Origin: Closterium sp. Naga37s-1
Lineage: Eukaryota; Streptophyta; Zygnematophyceae; Desmidiales; Closteriaceae
DNA: 64,000 nucleotides
NCBI GenBank assembly: GCA_947471745.1
Contig: CANJKZ010001148.1
Location: 613,501-677,500, forward strand
Reading direction: 5' to 3'
Each line of letters begins with the position of its first letter. The stretch's first letter is position 1. Shown here piece after piece: positions 1-8,807 of this stretch. A program made the translations under genes and the position numbers. The notes beneath the pieces were generated by a model. It saw only the letters and a program-made list of their open reading frames with translations, was not told the DNA's origin and searched no databases.

Positions 1-313
1 CATGGACTCGAGGTGGAGGGGCCAGAGCTGATGGAAGCTCTGCTCTTCCTCGCAACAAATTATCGACTCTTACCCCATCTCTTACCCCCAACTGTGTGCT
101 CTCCTTTCTCCAGGCGCAATCCGGACCGCATGGACTCGAGGTGGAGGGGCCAGAGCTGATGGAAGCTCTGCTCTTCCTCGCAACAATTTATCGACTCTTA
201 CCCCATCTCTTACCCCCAACTGTGTGCTCTCCTTTCTCCAGGCGCAATCTGGACCGCATGGACTCGAGGTGGAGGGGCCAGAGCTGCTGGAAGCTCTGCT
301 CTTCCTGGCCACA
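1..313 (+). repeat. 128-bp tandem repeat carrying the 5' half of an APC8 exon
   Basis: The string CATGGACTCGAGG recurs at 1, 129 and 257, so the period is 128 bp. Each unit holds a pyrimidine-rich intron end, an AG acceptor, and the first half of the exon that is complete at 376-523, encoding the R-x-L-D-R-M-D to A-L-L-F-L-A stretch. The second half of the exon and its donor site are missing in these copies, so they cannot be spliced as ordinary internal exons. The first unit is cut by the window edge, so the array may continue to the left. This looks like unequal duplication within the host gene. Confidence 0.75.
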
Positions 314-375
314 CACCAACTCTTTCTCTATCCATTATTTTTCCTCTGTGTGCTCTAATTCTCCTCGGCCTGCAG

Positions 376-523
376 GCGCAATCTGGACCGCATGGACTCG
401 GAGCAGGTGGAGGGGCCAGAGCTGGTGGAGGCTCTGCTCTTCCTGGCCACACACCACCGCTCCGAGGGCAGTTTGGCAGAGGCTGAGAGATATTCCACCC
501 GCCTTCTCGACTTTGGTGGCCCT
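376..523 (+). CDS. Penultimate coding exon of APC8/CDC23, complete copy
   Basis: APC8/CDC23 is a TPR scaffold subunit of the anaphase-promoting complex, the ubiquitin ligase that drives mitotic exit in the nucleus and cytosol. This exon starts after TGCAG (acceptor at 374-375) and ends before GTAAGT at 524. It encodes about 49 residues, including L-D-R-M-D, E-G-P-E, E-A-L-L-F-L-A-T-H, A-E-R-Y and R-L-L-D-F-G-G-P. That order matches the last TPR region of plant APC8, where D-x-E-R-M, E-G-P, E-A-L-x-F-L-A-T and C-T-R-L-L-D-Y-x-G-P occur. It enters with one extra base and leaves in phase 0, compatible with the terminal exon at 1137. Upstream exons lie outside the window. The family call is from recognition of the motif series, not from a search. 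Confidence 0.75.
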
Positions 524-573
524 GTAAGTGGAATTCCGGATTGGGATGGATTGGATAGCATTCTACTTAGCAG

Positions 574-675
574 GTGGAGGGCCCGGAGCTGGTGGAAGCG
601 CTGCTCTTCCTGGCCATACACCACCGCTCTCAGGGCAGTCTTGACTCCACCCGCCTGCTCGTCTTTCGCGGGCCC
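574..675 (+). pseudogene. Shortened extra copy of the APC8 penultimate exon
   Basis: This copy follows an AG at 572-573 and ends at CCC before GTAAGT. It is open for 34 codons with phase 0 at both ends and reads V-E-G-P-E-L-V-E-A-L-L-F-L-A through S-T-R-L-L. The A-E-A-E-R-Y segment present in the copy at 376-523 is missing, and the terminal D-F-G-G-P has become V-F-R-G-P. Because both splice sites and the frame are kept, it could be spliced as an alternative or additional exon, but the loss of helix residues suggests decay. Confidence 0.6.
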
Positions 676-732
676 GTAAGTTGAATTCCGATAGGATTGA
701 AGTGGAGGAGTGGATGGTATGCTGCACCACAG

Positions 733-839
733 GAACGGAGGTGGAGGCGCTGCATTTCCTGGCCACACACCATCGCTTCGAGGGCAGTCTTGCGGAGGCT
801 GAGAGATACTCCACACGCCTGCTTGACTTCGGAGGCCCT
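733..839 (+). pseudogene. Extra copy of the APC8 penultimate exon, 5' shortened
   Basis: The copy lies between an AG acceptor (731-732) and a GTGAGT donor (840 on). It reads T-E-V-E-A-L-H-F-L-A-T-H-H-R and then the full A-E-A-E-R-Y-S-T-R-L-L-D-F-G-G-P ending. It is the second-best preserved copy after 376-523 but lacks the R-N-L-D-R-M-D start. It could join in frame to the terminal exon at 1137. Confidence 0.6.
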
Positions 840-885
840 GTGAGTCAAACTCGTGCAAGCTTGGAGTAGTAGATAGATAGATAGC

Positions 886-1002
886 ATGGTGTACTGGAGG
901 ATGGGCTGGTTGAAGCGTTGCTATTTCTCGCCAAGCCTAGGGTAGTTTGGTGGAGGTTTCTGGTTGAGATTTTCCACATCCCTGCTTTACTATGGCGGCC
1001 CA
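886..1002 (+). pseudogene. Strongly decayed copy of the APC8 penultimate exon
   Basis: Similarity to the other copies is limited to a G-L-V-E-A-L-L-F-L-A-like stretch and a final G-G-P before GTGAGT. Reading frames are broken inside. It is the oldest-looking member of the exon series. Confidence 0.45.
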
Positions 1003-1136
1003 GTGAGTTTTGTTGTTACAGACACAAACCTTACCCCAATTGTTTGTCAATCAGACTAAAAACCGACAAGTTCCGTGTAGATGTTACACTTTAAGTGGCT
1101 GACCATGTTGCTGGTCCTTTCCGCCCTTGACTGCAG

Positions 1137-1313
1137 GCAAAGGAAGATGCCAAAGCTCTATTACGGGAGATTAGGAGCGTGCACGAGCATCATCATCAAC
1201 ATCACCATGGCATAGAAGCATTGTCGTCCTTGGGATTGGAGAGTGGAGATGAGGATGAGGATGGGAATGGTGATAGTGATGATGAAGATATGGACATTGA
1301 GGGTGGGTTTTAG
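1137..1313 (+). CDS. Terminal coding exon of APC8/CDC23
   Basis: The exon follows CTGCAG and runs 59 codons to TAG. It begins A-K-E-D-A-K-A-L-L-R-E-I-R, which matches the E-K-A-K-x-L-L-R-G-I-R end of the plant APC8 TPR array, and continues with a histidine run and a very acidic tail rich in D, E, G and S. The phase fits the penultimate exon. The acidic His-rich tail is longer than the short tail of the Arabidopsis protein as I recall it. This is the intact version; a broken second copy follows at 1360-1664. Confidence 0.75.
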   Translation, partial: AKEDAKALLREIRSVHEHHHQHHHGIEALSSLGLESGDEDEDGNGDSDDEDMDIEGGF

Positions 1314-1495
1314 CCAGCTCGAGGGTGGTTTTGATGGTTCCCTCGAGGTTTGATCGCAGGCAAAGGAGGATGCCAAAGCTCTGTTGAGGGAGGTTCAGAG
1401 TACAGCAGCACCGCCACCATGGCATAAGGGCATTGTCATCTTTGGGGCTTGAGGCTGGAGATGAGGATGAGGAAGGGAATGGTGATAGTGATGAT

Positions 1496-1519
1496 GACTT
1501 TTGAGTCGACTCAAAAGTC
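1496..1519. repeat. Perfect 24-bp palindrome, SalI-type centre
   Basis: The half-site is GACTTTTGAGTC followed directly by its exact reverse complement. It sits at the joint between two partial copies of the acidic APC8 tail. After a 5-base gap the sequence GTCATCAT also mirrors the ATGATGAC on the left, so the inverted repeat is slightly longer than the perfect core. Confidence 0.9.
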
Positions 1520-1564
1520 ACCTCGTCATCATTGGGGCTTGAGTCTGGAGATGAGGATGAGGAT

Positions 1565-1588
1565 GATTTTTTAGGCGCCTAAAAAATC
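1565..1588. repeat. Perfect 24-bp palindrome, GGCGCC centre
   Basis: The half-site is GATTTTTTAGGC followed by its exact reverse complement. It lies at the second joint between partial acidic-tail blocks, 45 bp after the first palindrome. Same length, different sequence. Confidence 0.9.
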
Positions 1589-1694
1589 GGCTGGAGATGA
1601 GGATGAGGATGGGAATGGTGATAGTGATGATGACGAAGATATTGACCTTGAGGGTGGGTTCTAGCCAGCTTGGGAGGATTTCATTATACGCATT

Positions 1695-2030
1695 TGATTT
1701 GATGTAGTGTGGAGCTTGGAAGAACATGACGTGCTACCACTGGATACTGAAACAAATTTATACTTGCAAACAGGTGTTGTGGATCCCTGCAGGATTGGAA
1801 TGGAATTTAACATGCATTGGAAGCGAATGCAACGGGTGGGCGACGAGGACGACGGGGGGGAGGGGAGGGGGGGGGGGCGAGGGCGGTGGGCAGGAGAAGC
1901 GGCGACGGCGACGAGTGGGGAAGCGAGAGTGGTGGGCGGGGGAAGTGAGGGCGACCGGGATGTGAGGGCGACGGGCGAGGGGAGCGAGGGCGAGGGGCGA
2001 GGGAAGCGAGGGTGGTGGACAACGCACTAA
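1695..2030. other. Downstream flank of APC8, with a GGGCGA-rich tract
   Basis: From 1695 to about 1835 there is no recognisable gene; it may be APC8 3' flank. From about 1843 to 2025 the plus strand is a purine-rich G/GA tract with GGCGAGG-type repeats. ORFs across it are low-complexity only. Confidence 0.5.
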
Positions 2031-2549
2031 GGGCGTGTAACATTGCACTGACCAATCCAAAAATCCGACCATTTGGTTGGGGCATGCGAATGCGATGGGA
2101 GTAACACGATGGCGAGGGATGCGAGATTTTCCCGCCAAATGACCACAATAACGACCATATCGGCAAACGCCCAAACCAAGTGACCGTACGTGCGACCAGT
2201 TTGGTCTCGAAAACATCCCCACCGTGATAGTCACCCACAGAAAAAAAAAAACAGGTACCACCCACAGATTAGCATTACGTGGTATTCCCCGACCAGTTTG
2301 CTAAACACTACCATCTTTTCTTGACCCGTATATACACACCCCGATCGAATGTTGAATTCGGATTATACCTCTAAATTCATATTACGGGGGTACGCAAGGA
2401 TGGGTGCCCCTAAATCGACCACGCAAGAATCGTGGTCACTGTAAATCTAAAGAAAACGCCCCAGGTGTTTGTTACCACTTCCCTCGCATATCGGCCAACA
2501 CGACCAAATGGTTGGATTTTGGGTTTGGTCACTGCAATGTTACACGCCC
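2031..2549. mobile_element. Tourist/Harbinger-type MITE, 519 bp, TSD TAA
   Basis: Terminal inverted repeats of about 47 bp start GGGCGTGTAACATTGCA and are mirrored, with a few mismatches, by TGCAATGTTACACGCCC at the right end. TAA flanks both ends (2028-2030 and 2550-2552). A 3-bp TAA/TTA duplication is the known signature of PIF/Harbinger elements and their MITEs. No transposase is inside. The inner part holds nothing else I recognise. Confidence 0.75.
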
Positions 2550-2693
2550 TAATCGCTCATCTCGTGCGAACCCTTCTCCCTGTGCTTCACACTTGCTTTC
2601 TGCGCAAACACTCCCTCTTTTGGGCATCTGATTCCTCTAGATTCAACGCCCATGCCCTGCCTTAAAGCCCGCAGCCCAAGTTGTTCAACCTTA

Positions 2694-3170
2694 GGACGTG
2701 GGCCCAATCTGCTCTGATCGGCTCTGATCTGATCGGATCAGATTGCCCATTATCACATTGCTCGAGCCGCCCGATCAGCAATGTTTTTCGTAGAAGATTC
2801 TCAACTCCTGCTCGGCAAACGCTGGAAGATTACCTGACACTTTCTCTCCAACTTACGCGAGATTGGCGACCAAACGTCACCTGGCGAATATATTTGTTTC
2901 CCTATGAGCGAGGCGTTAACGAGACTTAAGACAACAGTGTAACATTTCGCAAGAGTCGTTCTGGTCCTCGATCGCATGCAATCAACTGATCGCCCGTGAT
3001 CGAGGAAAATTGTGTTTGATCGGGGTGAAAATCGGGTCTGATCGAGTCGGGGCGATCTGTTGATCGCGATAAGCTGATTGCCCCCGATTGCCTGAAATTG
3101 GCTTCCAAGCTTCCTAGAAGTTATTGATCGCCTCTGATCAAGGCGATCAGTACCCATTGGGCCCACGTCC
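2694..3170. mobile_element. Second MITE-like element, GATC-rich, TSD TTA
   Basis: The ends GGACGTGGGCCCAAT and ATTGGGCCCACGTCC are perfect inverted repeats flanked by TTA (2691-2693 and 3171-3173), again the PIF/Harbinger footprint. The inside is packed with TGATCG and GATCAG motifs in both orientations. The flanks outside the TTA also mirror each other partly (CAACC on the left, GGTTG on the right), so the true ends could be a little wider. Confidence 0.6.
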
Positions 3171-3280
3171 TTACTAAGGTTGACCATTGGGTGGTGGGGG
3201 GGCTGGACAAAGAAAAGTCAAAGTTCTGGGAGGGCGGCTGTAGTTGGTTTCACTGCATTCTGCCTTTCTCGCTGACTCAG

Positions 3281-3487
3281 GGTACGTTCCTGGCTCGTGT
3301 CAAACTTCTGGTCTTCTGGGGATGACATGAAGCTGGCCCCACTTTGGGTCATCCGAGACCAACTTCGGGTCTTCCCGCTAAATTTCGCCTCTGTTTTCGG
3401 AAGACACGAAGTTTGACAGGAAGTTTGACCTAAACCTTCGAGTCTTCCCGGGAAGACCGGAAGTTTGACACGAGCCAGGAACGTACC
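3281..3487. mobile_element. 207-bp fold-back element with about 37-bp inverted ends, TSD CTCAG
   Basis: The left end GGTACGTTCCTGGCTCGTGT is mirrored by ACACGAGCCAGGAACGTACC at the right, and the match continues inward through CAAACTTC-GGTCTTC with one mismatch. CTCAG occurs directly outside both ends (3276-3280, 3488-3492). Shorter internal copies of AAGTTTGAC are also present. It has no coding capacity. The superfamily is uncertain. Confidence 0.65.
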
Positions 3488-3613
3488 CTCAGCAAACCCA
3501 GGGGCCAGCTCGCGTTCAGTTGCGAGAGTCCCATGTTGCACAGAGAATAACATTTCAAGTTTCCCGCTACTCATGTTTGACGAACCCAGGTTCAAGTGCG
3601 CTAGCTAATCAGA

Positions 3614-4242
3614 TGTTAAAACGCTAGGTTGCTAGGGAACCTAGGTTTAAGAACAAGAGTGGTAGCGAGAGAGTTTTGGTTAAAGAAGAGGGGTTGCACT
3701 ATAGAATGAGCAGTACAAATAGGCATGAGACATGAACATTGTGGTACACCACCACACATATTAACAAAACAGCAACAGTAACTATTTCTACAGGCAGTTA
3801 CTAACAACATATAAACATATATTGTTCGACACACCCCCTAACTGCCTGTAGCAAATAGCGTAAGAACAGATAAGCTGGCGCTCAACAACTGCCCAGGTAG
3901 CAACTAAACCAGCGCGTGGCAGACGTGCGGTAGGAGCGAGGCAGGCGAGCAGACGCAGCCGCAAGCAGGATAAGCAATACATGAAGCAGAAATGTGCAAC
4001 GGAAACACACGAAAACAACACCAAGGCACTCCTGCCACCCCCTCACTCTCCCCCCCCCCCCACCACCCCAGGAGGGGCGGCAGGGAGAGAGAGGAGGCGG
4101 CCTGGCGCTGTCTGGTCACCCCCTCCATCCCCTCACCCTCCCCCCCTCACCCCACTGCACCAGGAGCAGCAGGGGGAATTAGGAGAGGTGGATGGATGGT
4201 TGCTGGTCACACCCGCCACCCTAAACCCTATATTGTTTGACA
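3614..4242 (-). mobile_element. Small non-autonomous LTR element H, right LTR truncated, TSD TCAGA
   Basis: The left LTR is 3614-3831 (TGTTAAAACG to TTCGACA). Next to it, read on the minus strand, is a polypurine tract GGCAGTTAGGGGGTG. The element ends at TATATTGTTTGACA (4242), which repeats only the last bases of the LTR, so most of the second LTR and part of the interior are deleted. TCAGA flanks both ends (3609-3613, 4243-4247). The interior resembles the inner 3' part of element G in opposite orientation. It encodes no protein. Confidence 0.65.
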
Positions 4243-4474
4243 TCAGATCCCTTCGCATCGTTCGTAACCCTAATTCGCACAAAAAAAAAAACCGAAAGCA
4301 ATGCTCGATCAAGAATAGTAAGGTTGACCCGCGCGATCAACTTGGGCCACGGGCTTTAACGTATGCTTGTAGAAGCTTTGGTCTTTCAAGTTATAACTTG
4401 CTAAACTAGTCTGAAAAACTGTCAAAACCTAATTATCTATTAACTACCTGTAGTATAGTCTAGTGTAGTTGTAT

Positions 4475-5273
4475 TGTCAGAAAACAGTTGTGATCACAAC
4501 AGTTTTACGACACGGAAGTATAAGTGGTGGGGTGTAGCAACCTGTACATATGTAAAAAGCGAGGATGACCTTTGGGAACCGCGGTGGACAAGGGAATGGG
4601 ATCGAGAGGAAGGGTTGGACTGGGAAGGATAAAAAAGGTTACAGGGTAGTGCGGGAAGGAAGGGATAAGGGGAAACAAAGGTTTGGGAGGTAACAAGGCA
4701 GAGGGCGGGATATAAACGGGGGTGTTGTATGGTTTGTGAATGTGGTATGCATGCTTGAGAATGTTTTGTTTCCTGCAGACACCGAGTCCGCGCCAACTGG
4801 AGGTTGCAGTCGCAAGCTGGAGGCAAGGAGGAGGCAGATGTTGGGCGGCCTAGTGAAGGGTCCTGGTTCATCTCTGTGATGGCTAAAGCCAAAGCTATGA
4901 TAGGAGGAGGTAGAATAGGAGGAACAAGCCATGGGACTGCCACTGCTTGTATGTTCTCTTTTACTGTGATTTCTTCTCTGAAGATAAGCAGCCTTAATGG
5001 AGCCATAACAAGTAGCCTGATGGGATAGGAAGGGACTGGTTATTACATATAAGCAATAGAGCAAGGGAACAATGACAAAGGGAAGGAGAAAGCGGGGTAG
5101 AGGTACAGGGAGGGGCACACCAAGGGAGGTCAGTTGAAGGAGTAGAGGAGGCAAGAGGGGAGGAGAAAGGAACACAAAGCACTAAAGGTTGGAAGGAGTA
5201 AGCTGAGGGAAGGACGGGATGAGAAAGAGAGATGAGCATGAGGCAGAAAAGGAGGATGAGGGAGATTCTAACA
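4475..5273. mobile_element. About 800-bp insertion inside the 5' LTR of G
   Basis: Comparison with the 3' LTR (171 bp) shows that the 5' LTR is interrupted. GTAT(TG) flanks both sides of the extra DNA. It starts TGTCAGAAAACAG, has a near-palindrome AAAACAGTTGTGATCACAAC at its left end, and ends TCTAACA. About 4770-4890, after a CCTGCAG acceptor-like site, is an open stretch rich in R and K. This could be a captured exon, but I do not recognise it. Confidence 0.5.
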
Positions 5274-5407
5274 GTATTGCATTTTGTATAGGTGGTGCAC
5301 CATTTGCCCTTGCCCTTGCCTGTATTTCTCGCCTCTCATCCTAATCGAACCCCTCTTTCTCGTTCCTATTTTTCCTAGTTCGAAACCTTAGTTGCTAGTC
5401 TCTAACA

Positions 5408-5420
5408 TGGTATCGAGAGC
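5408..5420 (+). other. Primer-binding site of element G
   Basis: TGGTATCGAGAGC directly follows the LTR end and differs by one base from the usual plant copia primer site TGGTATCAGAGC, which pairs with the 3' end of initiator tRNA-Met. Confidence 0.7.
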
Positions 5421-5964
5421 CATCTTCCCCTTGCTTGTCACTCTTATAGCCCCTCCCTTGAGCGCCCCGTCGCGCCCTGCTAGTCTCGCCGAACCCGCTA
5501 GCCCCATTGTGCCCAGCTCGCCCCGTCGACCTCGCAGGCCCAGTAGCGCCCTGCTGGCCCCATCAACCCCGTTGGCCCTGTCGCGCCCTGCTGGCGCCGT
5601 CAACCCTGCTGGCCCCGTCGCACCCTGTTTGCCTCGTCGACCCTGCTAGCCCCGTCGCTCCCTGCAGCGCCAGCCACTGCTGCCCTACCATGAGTGCCGC
5701 TGTGGGGGGAAGGTGAAGGGGGTGGCGGCAGTGGCGGAAGATGTTACGGACGCCACCCCTTAGTGCCCCCACCTCCTCCTCATCCTACACCTGCCGTTGC
5801 TGTACCGGTGGCGCTTGCTGCGGCGGCCGCTATGTGGGGGAGGCTCAAGGGGTGGCAGCAGTGAGCCTGCAATGTCAACCGCCGCCCCACTTTATTCCAT
5901 GCCACGGCTGCCGCTGTGGGGTGGAGGCTTAGGGGGTGGCGGCAGACGTGATGGCCTACGCCCG

Positions 5965-6036
5965 CCTCCTCCTCCTCCTCCTCCTCCTCCTCCTCCTCCT
6001 CCTCCTCCTCCTCCTCCTCCTCCTCCTCCTCCTCCT
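5965..6036 (+). repeat. (CTC)n microsatellite
   Basis: About 24 uninterrupted CCT/CTC triplets in the interior of element G. The poly-Leu, poly-Pro and poly-Glu ORFs across it are by-products of the repeat. Confidence 0.95.
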
Positions 6037-6384
6037 TGTGTTTATTGTTTGTTTTCATGTTTGCTTTTACAGGCTTGCTTGCCTATCACGCGCCTGCCGG
6101 GCACCTGCCGCACGTCTTTGCTGCGCGGTACAGCTGTTTCTCGTCAATTGCTGTGCGTCAGCCTATGAGCGCCAGCAAACACAAGCTGTTTTCATCAAGC
6201 AGTTAAGGGGGTGTGTTAAAACCTATTTTCTATTAACTGCATGTAGTATAGTCTAGTGCTGGTATATCGCATTTATTGTAGGTGGTGCACCTTTTTCCCT
6301 TGCCCTTGCATGTATTTCCCGCCTCTCATCATAAGCAAACCATAAAATTTCCTAGCTCAAAACCTTAGATGCTAGTCTTCAACA

Positions 6385-7019
6385 ATAACGTGGTCACTCG
6401 ACACTAGTGTTCTAACCCTCAGGTAGTTATTACACACATTATTCTCACCTTGCCCAAACTATGCACTTAATTCTACTCAAGTGGTTGTAGAAATGTCCCC
6501 ACCCACTTTTATTTGCTTTGTTGCGAAACACTTCTATCGCAAAAAGGTTTCGTGAGCGCGAGGGTATCACAACCAACTTGCTTTGCAAACCTATAATTTC
6601 CCACATTGGATTTGGTTGAGTAATTCTGGTCTCGCCCTTTTGTTAACGAGAGAATGAATTTGACTAGAATGAGAACATACAGTAGGGTATACGCAAACAT
6701 GTATCCTCCATAGTGCACCTCAACCTAGCCTACAATAGTACGCATACAAGTATAAATGTGTACAAGTACACAACCCCTAGGCTAGGTAAGGGGCAGTGCC
6801 TAGCAATTGAGATACAACTCAGGGCGGCACTACTAGTACAGCCACTGAGGCAAGAGGCCCCTAGGCTAGTTAGCAAGAACAACAAAGTGTATGAGTTCAG
6901 CTCATAGTGGTACTATTAGGCCAGTCTCTGAGACAACAAGGCCACTAGGCCAGTCCATGAGTATAATTAAACAAGAACAAGTCCAGTACAAAGATCAAGA
7001 ACCTAACAAGTGAGGACCT
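6385..7019. other. Non-coding stretch between G and copia E
   Basis: No gene or clear repeat boundary is visible. The right part probably holds the 3' untranslated end and degenerate LTR of minus-strand element E, but I could not define an LTR here. Confidence 0.35.
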
Positions 7020-8807
7020 GCTGGGACAAGGCCAAGCTATGTGCAGAACTATTGGTGATCACAAGGCAGACAAGCCTTCGTGAAGATATCAGTACTGTTG
7101 GCCCTCGAGGCCAAGTGTACTACACGTGCTTGGCTGCGCTTCTGCAACTCACGCAGCAGGAAGTACCGTGGCAAGATGTGTTTCGGTCTGCCCTCCAATC
7201 TAGGCTCCTGACATGGGAGGATCATGGCCCTGTTATCGGCGAATGTGACCAGGGCAAAGCCAGGTGGCTCACCTAAGTCAATGAGTAAGAACTTTAGCCA
7301 GCGAAGCTCCTGAGCAGCCATAGCACCTGCGTAGATCTCTGCCTCACAGCTGGAGTGTGCCACTGACGACAAGCAAATCGACCTCAAAGAGACAGCTCCG
7401 ACACCAGAATTGAAGCAATAGCCCTGAGAGGACCTGCGAGTCTTGTTGTCGTCTGCCCATGACGCGTCCGTGTGTCCCATGAGTGCAACTGGCTGTCGTC
7501 CACCGAGCACAAGCCCCAACCTTGATGTACTAGCCAAACAGCGCAATACCCTCTTAGTAGCCGACCAGTGCTTAGGTCAGTGTCTCCCAGTCGCAACAAA
7601 GCGAGCAAGGATACTGAGAGGATATGTGAGGTTTGGAGAGTGGCAACTACTGGGCTCAACACGATCATTAGAGACAGAGGCCGAGAGCTTATGGTCAACG
7701 TGCAGAGGAGTGTGTTGTGCAGAGGAGAACTAAAGGCCAAAGGGCTAGAGGATTTGCTGCACCATGTGTGACTGAGTGAGAGTGAGGGTGAACGCTGCTC
7801 TGTCCCTAGTGATCTGCAGGCCAAGATAGCAGCGCAGCTCACCTAGGCCAGTGCAAGTGTGTCTCCCAAACAGCTCATCATTCACTGAAGCGAGTGCGAC
7901 CGTGTCTGGAGTAGCGAAGACCAGGTCATTGACATAGACGAGGATGTAGAAAGGAGTTGAACCAGGGCGAACGAAGAGAGATGGGTCAGCAGAAGATGAG
8001 AAGAAGCGGAGGTAAGCAAGAATAGTGCATAGTGTGTCGTGCCACTCGAGGCACCTGATACAGAATGTAGATGGGCCCAGAAGGGAAGGACCCAGTGAAG
8101 CTAGGTGGATGGTGGAGGAAGATCTGCTCGTGCAGGCTGCCTTGGAGAAAGGAAGTCGAGAAGTCAAGAGAGTGAAGATTGTAGTCGCACTGTGCCATGA
8201 TGTTCCGTAGTACCGGGAGAGTGGTCATCTTCGAGGTGGAAGAGAAGGTCTGAAAAAAATTCATACCCTCTCACTAACTGAAGCCTCTAGCCGCGTAGCG
8301 TGCCTTGAAGACAAGCGACTCGCTAGGTGGCCGCTTCACCTTGAAGATCCACATGCCATCGAATACTTTCGCCCCAGGAGGGGGAAGTGCATCGACTCAT
8401 GTGCCTGTGGACCTCCAAGATGTCATCTCTGTATCCATAGCCACTATCCACTGCGAGGGCAAGGGTTTTGAGACTGCCTCACCGTAGGTGCGAGGGGCTG
8501 GGATGTTAACAGCGTCTGGGTCACCCTCGGGGGCTAACAGCATGGCACAGAGATGAGGAGCAGCGTCCGCAAGGAAAGCCAGCTCGAACTACCTCTCCTC
8601 TAGGATGTCACTGCCAAGGGTAGTAGCACCCACGATGGACGGAGGTTGGGCTGGAGTGGAGTCCAATTGGGAGGTGTAGTCAAGCTGGCGGGTGGAGGCA
8701 AAGTCAGTGACTGCAGCGACAAGAACTGAGACAGACGAAGGAGGAGCAACAGGGCCACTAACGAGGGAGGAAAGGACACAATAAATAGTAGGGCGAGTGG
8801 TACCGGA
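7020..8807 (-). pseudogene. Copia element E, 3' part of pol (RT and RNase H), broken
   Basis: Read on the minus strand from 8807, the spacer before RT is followed by RT blocks (F-F-Q-T-F-S, S-L-D-F-S-T-S-F-L-Q-G, then Y-V-N-D-L-V at about 7922-7945, R-Y-L-G-L-Q-I-T-R-D). RNase H follows (W-A-D-D, S-S-C-E-A-E-I-Y, K-H-I-x-x-R-Y-F) to about 7030. The catalytic Y-V-D-D is Y-V-N-D, and several frameshifts occur, so it is inactive. Element D interrupts E at 8808; the E sequence resumes beyond 14901. Confidence 0.8.

Larger units (their letters stand above)
1360..1664 (+). pseudogene. Rearranged second copy of the APC8 terminal exon
   Basis: The copy starts after GCAG and repeats the A-K-E-D-A-K-A-L-L-R-E start, but a frameshift leads to TGA within about 30 codons. 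The acidic part is then present in three partial blocks joined by two perfect 24-bp palindromes (1496-1519 and 1565-1588). The last block ends with the same E-G-G-F-type tail and TAG as the intact exon. It probably cannot give a normal tail if spliced. Confidence 0.65.
4420..6384 (+). mobile_element. Non-autonomous LTR retroelement G (TRIM-like)
   Basis: The two LTRs (4420-5407 and 6214-6384) share TGT[C/T]AAAACCT, GTAGTATAGTCTAGTG, AGGTGGTGCACC and the CTAGTC-AACA end. TGGTATCGAGAGC at 5408 is a copia-type initiator-tRNA primer site, and CAGTTAAGGGGGTG just before 6214 is the polypurine tract. Flanks AAAAC (4415-4419) and ATAAC (6385-6389) look like a target duplication with one change. The 0.8-kb interior has no gag or pol, only C-rich repeats and a CTC microsatellite, so movement would need enzymes supplied by another element. 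Confidence 0.75.

Noticed and set aside
3981..4409. 142-codon Pro-rich ORF
   Set aside because: Lies across C-rich repeats of element H and its right border; no domain.
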